Of a stretch of DNA of 64,000 bases, positions 55,165 to 64,000 are shown piece by piece (the first letter of the stretch is position 1; each line of letters opens with the position of its first letter). The notes under the pieces are model-generated. The model saw only the letters and a program-made list of their open reading frames with translations, searched no databases and was not told where the DNA came from. This DNA comes from Prostheceraeus crozeri (taxonomy: Eukaryota > Platyhelminthes > Polycladida > Euryleptidae), in contig CAJQUW010006804.1 in the NCBI GenBank assembly GCA_907163375.1, positions 124,001 to 188,000 of the forward strand. The letters are read 5' to 3'. A program made the translations under genes and the position numbers.

Positions 55165-57388
55165 TTAAATGAGAATCTTTGCGTGTTTGTCACCATTTGT
55201 TAAGAAAACGACAATCTTACCAGCGTCCTCAGTTGTTTTTGTTTCTTCTTTTTCGGGGTTTTCATTGTTTTTCTTTTCAGTAAGCTGAGTGTTCTTTTGT
55301 CCAAAAATTGCCAAACTCATTTGCTTGTCCATGGCATTTTTGTCGATGTACACTTCATCAATATTCTACAGATGCCCTGTTTTCCTTTTACTGACTTCTC
55401 TTGGTATACCCCAGATTGTCAAACGAGTCTTGGCGGTTCTTCTGTTGCTGGTAATGGTGTAATACTCTTCTTTTCCTAGCGACTTCATCATGGATGATGT
55501 GACTTTCTGAATCTGATGAATTCCATAAGACTGATTTCGGTACCATTTCAAAACATGTGAGAGGTGTCAGATAGAATGATTCACAAGTATTATTTGCACG
55601 CAGTTGAATGTACTTCTTGTACAGAAGAATGGGACAGCGATTCTTATCTGAAGGATTTTCATGTATCACTTTAGGCTCCAATCGGCTTTGCTGTATGCCG
55701 AAATTTCTTTCCCCTGTAGCAATTTAGACGTCTAACATTGGGGCAGAAGTCGTCTTCTTCGTCTAATCTCAATGGCGCATAAATATTTACTATCTTCCTT
55801 GTTGCGCATGTTATTTAAGTCATACAAATTATGTTGAGCTGAATACATCGCTAGAAGAATATATTTCAGACAAATAATCAATGATCTAATATTCGACTTC
55901 TTTAGTATATTATAGGACGAGTTCCGATAACTACTAGACGTATTTTTGTCGACTTAAATTCGTCTGGGATGAACGTTAACTTTTCTTTATCTTCCTGGTG
56001 CACATGTCATTATATACTTATTATTGATAGAAAATGCAGATCACTTGCGGAAATAGTTCATCTATGAAATTGTCAAAACGGATGGAGTATCGATATCATA
56101 GACATCGGATTACATTATTATAACATTATTATTATTATCCTAATAATGTTATCCGATGTCTATGATCGATATTTTGAGAATCATCGAAAAACATAATGAA
56201 AAAATAAGGTAAAGGAAAGTAAGGTAAATATGAAAAATAAGGTAACTTAGGTAATAAATGAATTATCAAAAACACTAGATCAGGATTAAACCTTTTACTT
56301 TCCATATGCTTCAGTGAATGTTATCAGCCGCATCACGAAATAGACTGAAATATTTTCATTTATTAGTAATAAATTCTTATTCACCTGCAATTATCCTGCA
56401 TTTCTAAACAAAATTGGATCTAGGGACACTATTAAAATTCTTTGCATCATGGAATAATGATGAATCTTTGAAAGTTATATTGAATATCATGAATAATTTA
56501 ATAAAATTATTTTTTTAATGAATATTACTTATTTGTGAGCGATAAAAGTTATATGTTTTATTACTACTTATTCAATTTACTTTTGTTTTCAATTTCATAA
56601 TTGGTAAACAACGTATTTTAGTACTGGATGGGCTCGTTCTTACAAACATTATCGCCTTCTGTATATTGCAATAGTTCCTCACCGTTTACTGTGATCAATT
56701 TTAATTGGGATTTTTCGCCATAAACTAAGTTTTTGTGCTCAGTAGCTGCTCTCATAGCGCAATGAGTACCCAACAAATAAATCAAAGTATTTATTAGTTG
56801 TTTGGGGTTTTGAAGATCCCAGGATTCCATTAACCCATAACTGATCTTCGTCCTCAAATGTTATGACCCCAGCTCGCTTTGGAGCTGACACATTCCCCTC
56901 TTTGGCGGACAATTTCATTTCTGCGTCTAAAACTTTGACGAATTCTTTGAAATCTTGGTCTTTGAATATTGACCAATTTCTGTTAACTTATAGTTGCAAT
57001 AGTGCTGAATCATCGCTGTGATTTCTTTTAACGAACGAGGTGGATACTTGGATCCATCTCTCTTGCGAACGTCAGCTATAAAAAAATTTCATCGCATGGT
57101 TCAATTCGGAGCTTGTCATTGCATCTATTTCTTTGTAGACTTTTAAAACATCCCTATCAATTCTGATCTTCCAAACAGAATGCCAGTCATTAAAGAATTC
57201 TACAGCCCATTGCTCTTTTGTTTCAGTAGCCTACTTGTTGGAATACATGCTGCAATGTGATCATTAATTTGTGCAGAAGAAGTTGTTCCAAATCGATTGT
57301 CAATACATGTTAAGTCAGATTCAAAGTTACCAACTGAGAGCATGTTATCAAGTTCCTTATCAAAATCATAAAATTCAAGGTCTTCCAT
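55165..57388 (-). pseudogene. Crypton-type tyrosine recombinase (DUF3504-like), copy 1, with a GT-AG gap
   Basis: ATG at 57388 starts MEDLEFYDFDKELDN. After frameshifts come ETKEQWAVEFFNDWHSVWK, RKRDGSKYPPRSLKEITAMI, MRAATEHKNLVYGEKSQLKL and LLQYTEGDNV. A 930-bp stretch (55714-56643) bounded by GTAAGA and CTACAG then separates it from RNFGIQQSRLEPKVIHENPS and SFYLTPLTCF. The C-terminal catalytic part has RRTAKTRLTIWGIPREV, RKTGHL and DEVYIDKNAMDKQM. Homopolymer indels and stops make it a pseudogene. Compared with active tyrosine recombinases the HxxR is not intact (see findings). Confidence 0.78.
56095..56166. repeat. 72-bp hairpin within the Crypton intron-like gap
   Basis: ATCATAGACATCGGAT (56095-56110) pairs perfectly with ATCCGATGTCTATGAT (56151-56166); inner ACATTATTA/TAATAATGT extends the stem around an ATT-rich loop. 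Confidence 0.85.
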
Positions 57389-60294
57389 TCCATTGTTACG
57401 TCAAATTGCTTATCGATAAAAGACAGAGAGAATGCCACAGTTTGAATATATAGCAATTATGCAACATAGCTTCATATCAACGGGACAAGGAGGTCTAGAT
57501 ATCTATAATTCTATAATCGATATTCTTCTACTACGACGATTGCAACTCAGTTATTTCTTCTTATCGTGCAAGGTATTCAACATGAAGACAATACCTACAT
57601 ATTCCGCATCCCGATACTTCGAAAAAAAAGTTGTGATCTCTCTGGGTTTGGGTCTACCTATGACGTTCGTGAGACGCTTAACATCTCCTCTGAGTTGCAT
57701 GGCATGCGAAAAGATTGGGTAATCATATTCGACGAGACATATGTCGAACATTCAATACGTTTGCGTGGAAACGATCTGATCGGGCCTTCCCATAGAGGTA
57801 TTGCGAAGACGATCAAGTCTGTCCGGGCAATCCTTGTTCTCACAATAAGTCTTTTGATTGGAGAGAGAAAGTCTTCAGTAGCACGACTGATGCCTGTTTT
57901 TTTACCTTGAAGGCTAAATTTTATGCTAAACTGATAGCTTTGATAAAAGTTATTTCAGAATGTGGGGACGAGAGAAAGCTTTGAATGTGATTACCATGCC
58001 AGAACTCGGAAATGATAAACATTATTATCTGAAAATCTTCCTTGTGATCCGAATTCATCTTGGAAAATTAGGCATCCGACTGACATTTGATTATACCTTC
58101 TTTTTCATTCAAAATATCTGATGAAGAACATACGCAACAATCGGATCACAGAATGTCACAAAAAATTGACTTTGATGTTCTTAGGGAGTAAAATCAAAAT
58201 CGCAGGTGCATGGCAGGACATAGTCGATTGCAAGAGGATACAAAACATGTTGTTGAAATGGCTGTTTTGACTTTTTGGTATGTTTTCCATCGAGCATCCA
58301 ACGAAAAAAGTTACCTTTGGTTCCCAAAGTATTCACAGAAAAAGTAGTCACTCCACTTATTTTGAACAGCAAGACAAATACTGCGGAATACACTGGTTTC
58401 ATATTTTTCGGATGAGGAAAATTCTCAATGAAATATCTCCAGATCTTCACATTCGATTCGATTCAATGACAGTGAAAGAGAGCAGATAACTCAGACATCA
58501 CACAAAAATTCGACAAAACTTGCAAAATATTGAAAATTCATTCACTGCTATCATATGCTCCTATCTCTGTAACAGGCCTTCGAAGCTCTCCCACAGAAAG
58601 CGTCATTCTGCCTCCTGTACAATTATAGATATCTAGACCTCCTTGCAACGGGATATCTTCCTCTAATTCAAAAACAGTACATTAAATGATAAAGTCCTGA
58701 AAACAGTACATTAGACGATAAAGTACTCTTACGGCATTTAAGTATATGATAAATGCCTCGATAGAGGATTTAAATGGTCAGAATGTCCGAGTGGCGAAGC
58801 CACGAGGATATTTGGCCATTTGGATCCGACATCGAGGCATTTATAACATATTTATAGCACTGTATGTAATGATATCAACATTGACAAACATAATTGATAT
58901 ATTCAACCATAGATTTGGGATTCTGTATTCTTGGAGATCTAGAATATCTAGGTTTCCATAGATTTATTTTCATTTTTAGATTTGAAACCTTGGAATTCTA
59001 TGGATTCAGTCTTATCTATCTATGCATTCGTTGTAGGAGTCCATGGATAGCAAAGGCATGAAAGATCGAATTCTATGGTTCATCCACAGACCACAATAGT
59101 ACTACGATTTAGAAGTCCATGGATTACCTGGTATATTCCCATAGAAATTAACAGTACCATAGAAAGTCCTAGAATGGAAATTGCATGAAAATTATGGCAC
59201 CTCCGGGGGAACTTTGTCGGGGCAAAAAGCAAAATTTGCGGACTGGCTTTCTTGTTTTCTGGTTGACATTTTAAATTATCAAGTCAATTTGTGATCTTGA
59301 TTGTTGCCCCTTGTCCAAAGATCATGTACACAAAAGCAATAGTGAATTTACAAAATAGTGCAGCGACAGGATGACAGAGAAGGAAATCCTTTAAAACGTT
59401 CTGTATGGTCATCATTTTGAAATATCGCTCCTATAATCAATCAAGAGCATAATCAGACACGTATGCAACTTGTAATGTCCATTTACAGATCATACATTGC
59501 TCCAGCTTGAAATCAGAGGCCAAGAAATCTTACAGTATTCATTTTATTTTGAAAGATTCCCCTGTTCATTATATTTGAACAATTTTCAAAACCTTTGCAT
59601 GCTTTCGAATATGAGCCTCCGTAATATCATCACACTGTGTCATATTAATCATTTAGTGATTAATTGAAAACCTCCAACGCCATTTCATTTATCTGATAAA
59701 TGACTGTCGCTAGAGAAGCTTTCGATGTTTTTATTCCAGAAGAGCGCTAGGTTTCTTGACCGTTAGGAGGGGAAATTATCCAATAATTAAAATTTTTATC
59801 TTTGAATTCTTGAAATGTTCTTACAACCAGTACACCGACTACTTTCGATTATGACTCTGTGAACCAAATTTCAATTCGTATTCCAGTGTTGAAAAATTTG
59901 AAAATAGTTGTCAATGACTCGTACAAATAGACACAGCATATTAATCCATGGAATAGTAGGCTATTTCACATAAAACAATGCCACCATCTCACTTAAAATT
60001 CTCTCCACGAAAATCCTGTAATTAGGTGTCAACAACTTACACAACCAACTTGGCAAATAGATTCACTATGATACAATGTTTTAGATCGAATCTGATCTAC
60101 AAACCATAGATTTTTCCATGTGCCATCATCGTACATAGGCAAGATATCAAACTTCCATTCTAGTGTACTATTATCTACTTCTATGTATATTCCATGATAT
60201 TCTCAATGATGTTTGAAATTTGAATCATGCATAATCAAACTGGAATAATCTGGTCATTTTATCCAAGCTCATCTCCTGAAAGATTTACACGATA
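57389..60294. other. region between the two head-to-head Crypton copies
   Basis: Contains a perfect 24-bp inverted repeat (AAGGAGGTCTAGATATCTAT... at 57487-57510 and 58621-58644) enclosing 1.1 kb with two open frames of about 90-115 codons on opposite strands (57566-57910 plus, 58181-58450 minus; the latter has WRYFIENFPHPKNMKPVYSA). No family is recognised. Many CCATAGA/TCTATGG words occur at 58900-59170 and 60110-60200. No RNA genes seen. Confidence 0.5.
58749..58844. repeat. 96-bp palindrome
   Basis: ATAAATGCCTCGAT (58749-58762) pairs with ATCGAGGCATTTAT (58831-58844); inner AAATGGTCA/TGGCCATTT and GTGGCGAAGCCAC extend the fold to a long imperfect hairpin. It resembles a tiny MITE. Confidence 0.85.
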
Positions 60295-61577
60295 ATGGCT
60301 TCACGTATTACTGAAAATCAAATTCCCACTTCCAGTAGATTTGCATCAACTACTGACACTGAAATTCAAAGCCATCTAAATGAAGTGACCCCAAAAAATA
60401 CTATTCAAAAAGCGAAGTAGGCATTTAAGCTATTTAAGAGTTGGCACGATGAATGGAAAATTAGAATTCACGGTCCATTAAAGGTAATCAAGGGAATTGA
60501 TGAATTTACCGAATCCGATTTGAATTACTGCCTCAAGTACTTCTTTTCTGATGTCAGAAAAACTGATGGTAGCAGGTATCCACCGTCAACTTTAAAAGAG
60601 CTTGGAGCGATGATTCAATACAATTTCATACACAACTACAATTTTAATTTCTCCTTATTCAAAGATCCTCAGTTTCAAGAGTCGCGCATGGTCCTAAATG
60701 CTGAACTGAAACTGTCAGCTAAGGCTGGTCTTGCTAAACCCAAAAAGCGAGCAAACAATATACCGATTGAAGCCGAAGATGAATTGTGGCGAAAAGGAAT
60801 TTTTGGATATTCAAATCCAAAACAACTTCAGCAAACGTTGATTTATCATCTTGGATTGCATTTTAGCTTAATAGCAGCTCAAGAGCAATATGATTTGGAC
60901 TACGGTGAGGATTCACAAATACGCCTTGGAAAGGATGAAAATGGTGACTTTCTTGAATACACAGAGCGAATGTCTAAAAGCAAACGCTTTGGAATTACTA
61001 ACACAAGAATGGATCCGAAGGTCACGCGAGTGTATGCCAGTGATAATGCCGAACGCTGTCCTTTGAAGTTATTCAAAGAGTACGTGTCGCATCGCCCTGA
61101 AGCTCATAACCAAGAAGGCAACAAGGCATTTTATCTTCATGCATACCTTATCCTCGAGGCCCCGTCTGGTATAAAAACACCCGCTTGGGTATACATAGCA
61201 TTCAGCAAACTGTGAGGAACTTGTTTCTACATTCTACATCAAGTGACATGTTCCTTACAAATACAAGCCTGAGAAGGACCGCGAAGAATAGGCTGGTGCA
61301 AGCCGGGATTCCAAGCGAGGTCGCCAGGAAGAAGACTGGCCGCATATCTGATGCTGCAGATTCTGCATACATCGATGGGAGCTTATTTGAGAAGCAAATG
61401 AGCAGTGCTATATACTGTAATCAGTCAAATAACGAAGTGAGATCCATTGAGTGTCAAAGTGGAGCAAGGTTCTCATTCCAAAATTGCAGTGTTAAAATTA
61501 CAGTGAATGAATGCAAAGAACTAAATTCTTCAAGCAACGGAGGGAAAACCACGATTGACCGGTGTAGTCGTATTTAA
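60295..61577 (+). pseudogene. Crypton-type tyrosine recombinase (DUF3504-like), copy 2, intronless
   Basis: ATG at 60295 opens MASRITENQIPTSSRFASTT; a single in-frame TAG at 60418-60420 interrupts before AFKLFKSWHDEWKIRIHG. The frame then stays open to about 61140: FFSDVRKTDGSRYPPSTLKE, FKDPQFQESRMVLNAELKLS, ELWRKGIFGYSNPKQLQQTL, RMDPKVTRVYASDNAERCPL. A frameshift near 61140 leads to 61185-61577: GIHSIQQTVRNL, TSLRRTAKNRLVQAGIPSEV, RKKTGRISDAADSAYIDGSL. The tail has CQSGARFSFQNCSVKI. The Arg of SLRRT and the Tyr of AYID are kept. Confidence 0.85.
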
Positions 61578-63759
61578 TTCAGCGACAAGTTTCGACCGGT
61601 GCTTCGGTCCTGTTCACGCAACTAAATGACTCAAATGAAAAATGACTTCTGTGTTTTTGCAAAGTTTTCTAGTTGTTTGCCTTAACTGAATGTAAGTACT
61701 TTTATGACCAGTACTTACACTGATGTAAGTACTGAGATTTTAAATACAGATATCGACAAACTATAGTACTTTCCTGAAAAATAAAATATGGCTTTTAACA
61801 ATACTAAATACCATTTACAGTGCTTTAAATTATGATACATCACAGATATCAGGCCTTACACATGGAACGTCCTCGTTCATAGACTTAATGTACGAGACTC
61901 GTACATTAAATCTATGACTCGGACTTTCTACAATGTGTAAAGCCTGATATCAGTGATATATCATACACTTAAAGGTTGCATCACGAGCGATTACACGAGC
62001 GCGAGTTTAATAGAGTGGTGCAGCAGAAATGTTGCCACATTTTTCTGCCAAACTGACATCATTTCCTCGATGCATGAGTTGTATGAATCATAGATATCGG
62101 ACCGCATAACCATTTTTTTCTGAAAGCATTTCTTAACAATTGGCAAACAGAATTTCATTGTCTAATTGGTTAGTCGATTTATCACAGACTCATAACGCTA
62201 TCATATATTTCTATCGGAGATTGCTGCATTTAGACAGAAATTTGGAAACTTTCTTTGTCAACTTACATGAATGTTGCCTATCTCTCTGTTGTGCCATCTA
62301 TCCTTTTTGTAGCTAGCTTCATGATTGACTTTCAATGGCTGTTGTCATTATTCAGGGAATGTACTTCTATGACAAAATAATCAATTAGAGTACGTCTGTA
62401 ATTGTTTTATCTTTCGACAATGGCAATTGTAAAACCCTTCTACTTAGATATCAGCAGTTCAGACAGGTCTTCTGTAGTCTTCGAAATGATCATCTGTCCG
62501 CTATGTATCAACGAACAAAGTTAAAGGACTTTAACTTAAATGTTTAATGTTAAATGTTTGAAACTCATTCGTTTTGGATTTATTTGTTGAAGTGTTAAGT
62601 ATAGATTCCAGGTAGAGTTTTAGCAGTTACATAGAAGTCAGCCAAGTGTGTAGCATCCCACTTACAAAGAATTTGCATTTGTCATACTTCTCAGTCTCAT
62701 AACTGTGCACCCTGGGATGTGACTTCTTATACCGTTACTGTGCGACCAGTGGACGCCACTGTGCAACAATTAACATTCACAATGCATTAAATTTTTGACT
62801 TTTTTCATAGGTTTGATTGTATCGGATAAGCATTCATTTATTCATTTTTGTTGTTGTCTTTTCCTTCTCGGTCAAAGCAACCTTTCAAATTCCATTAACT
62901 TAATTCACATTCCCGCGGTCTTAGCCCAAAATCAGTTTAGATAAGGGAATCACTTTTTATAATTAGATAAAATGCGTGCGTTTATCATGAAAGGAAAATT
63001 TATCTAAACACATTTAAACTTCTTCCTTGCATTTTGAAATCGTCTCAAAATTTTGTGGTAAGGAAATTAGTAAACTGTTGCCTTCATTATGCACTTGGGC
63101 TGCAAGTGACACCTCATAAAAAACTTTATTAAAATTGTTATTGTTGTTTCCTGCTGAGGATAAACCGAATTTCATAATTCTTCTCAGCATGGTTCTTTCA
63201 TTATACTTTCAATATTTCGAAATTACACATCCGTAAAACGTTATCGACCTCTGACTGTTGGGCCTAATTATATGAGTTGAACGTTATCGTGGCATACGCA
63301 ATCGTTGCATCCAAGTTCATTATCGTTATTGTACTTTTTGATGACTGAAAACTGGGAATGACTACGAGTCAGACTTTTTGTACGTTTAATAATTCTCATC
63401 AAGTTTCTATCTACGACGGTTATCTGATATATTAATGGATGTCAGGAAAACATTCATGGCGATGCGTCTCATGCTCCTTAACTTTGACAAGCTACTTCTG
63501 TGTCTTCTATTTTCTCAACTTATTCTGAAATAACACCGCTGGTCAAAGACAGATGGAAGATATAAGTTTTTTATATTCAGTATATACTGCATATGCTTCA
63601 AGCCAGTGTGAAAATTGTAAACCAAAAACATTTGAGCTCAGTTCAAAAATGACTATGGCAAATCCAATTTTCCACAGGTTTTATTGGCCAACAGCGGCAT
63701 TTGCCATACAGCAAATCTAGTTTAACAACGACAGATGACGTCTTATCGTGGTGATTTCA
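61578..63759. other. non-coding stretch with a Penelope-like ribozyme-related motif and a hairpin
   Basis: Right after the Crypton stop, the minus strand reads GAACAGGACCGAAGCACCGG then TCGAAACTTGTC (61585-61615), similar to tails of Penelope-like elements. A palindrome lies at 61831-61963. The rest to 63759 is AT-rich and featureless to my eye. Confidence 0.5.
61831..61963. repeat. 133-bp imperfect palindrome
   Basis: TATGATACATCACAGATATC at the left mirrors GATATCAGTGATATATCATA at the right; GATATCAGGC/GCCTGATATC and the central GACTTAATGTACGAG/CTCGTACATTAAATC (61882-61912) are inverted pairs. Likely a small MITE. Confidence 0.82.
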
Positions 63760-63999
63760 AGTCAATATCAGAAATTTCGAAAATAGAAAATTCGATAAAC
63801 TCATCAAGAGATTTGAGAAAGCTCAGACAATTATCTGCTGATCGCTATTCTCACAAATGACCAGACAGTCATCAACGTATCACTGATAAAGTAACGGAGA
63901 CTGACCGTCATACTTATTGAACTGAGACTCAATCATATCCATAGCAGCCATGGCAAGGCCAAGTCTGGATCCCATCGACATGCCATCAATCTGATCGTA
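63760..63999 (-). pseudogene. Penelope-like reverse transcriptase fragment at the window edge
   Basis: From the right edge the minus strand reads YDQIDGMSMGSRLGLAMAAM, then SQFNKYDG, an in-frame TGA, YVDDCLVICENSDQQI and another stop. G-S-x-LG-AMA followed by the YVDD box with an aliphatic tail is characteristic of Penelope-like RT. The element would continue to the right of the window. Two stops show it is dead. Confidence 0.78.
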
Positions 64000-64000
64000 C

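Overview
This is genomic DNA from an animal, not a prokaryote. It is AT-rich, genes are split by GT-AG introns, and most of the recognisable content is eukaryotic transposable elements. The mix (Polinton, Crypton, Harbinger, Tc1/mariner, piggyBac-type MITE, Penelope-like, APE-type LINE, tRNA-SINE) points to an aquatic invertebrate. I cannot fix the phylum from the sequence.

Layout. 1-7989: right-hand part of a Polinton/Maverick (adintovirus-like) element, minus strand, decayed by frameshifts. From the right terminus inwards it carries a spliced first gene, a RING-like gene, a DEDDh exonuclease, a PolB-N-terminal-like small protein, a membrane peptide, a second RING-like gene, a pX-like basic protein, the packaging ATPase, a 230-aa protein, the integrase, a pVI-like protein and the start of a probable capsid gene. 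9153-10526: a mariner-type element. 10529-17286: a second, left-truncated Polinton copy. Its exonuclease and 136-aa ORF are intact, and it is split by an unclassified 3.46-kb TIR element (11698-15154). 18079-32744: five exons of an M14 metallocarboxypeptidase gene (minus strand). Their introns hold MITEs, a 1.26-kb foldback and Penelope-like relics. 34878-38280: a LINE with two ORFs. 38936-39877: a piggyBac-type MITE. 40680-40940: a tRNA-derived SINE carrying a complete hammerhead-ribozyme motif. 42816-44362: Tc1 element. 45732-49937: a nearly full Harbinger element with a transposase and a MADF-BESS gene. 51382-52395: a Tc1-like relic. 55165-61577: two head-to-head Crypton-type tyrosine recombinase copies. 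63760-63999: a Penelope-like RT fragment.

How it fits together. The carboxypeptidase is the only convincing host gene. Its visible 3' end (the HAREW exon) lies about 0.8 kb from the second Polinton's right terminus, and the rest of the catalytic domain is not visible. The two Polinton copies act as each other's empty-site control: copy A lacks both insertions found in copy B, which sets the element borders closely. The points I consider most worth pursuing are the ribozyme-bearing SINE and the accessory gene block (exonuclease, two RING-like fingers, PolB-N-like protein, spliced leader gene) at the right end of the Polintons.
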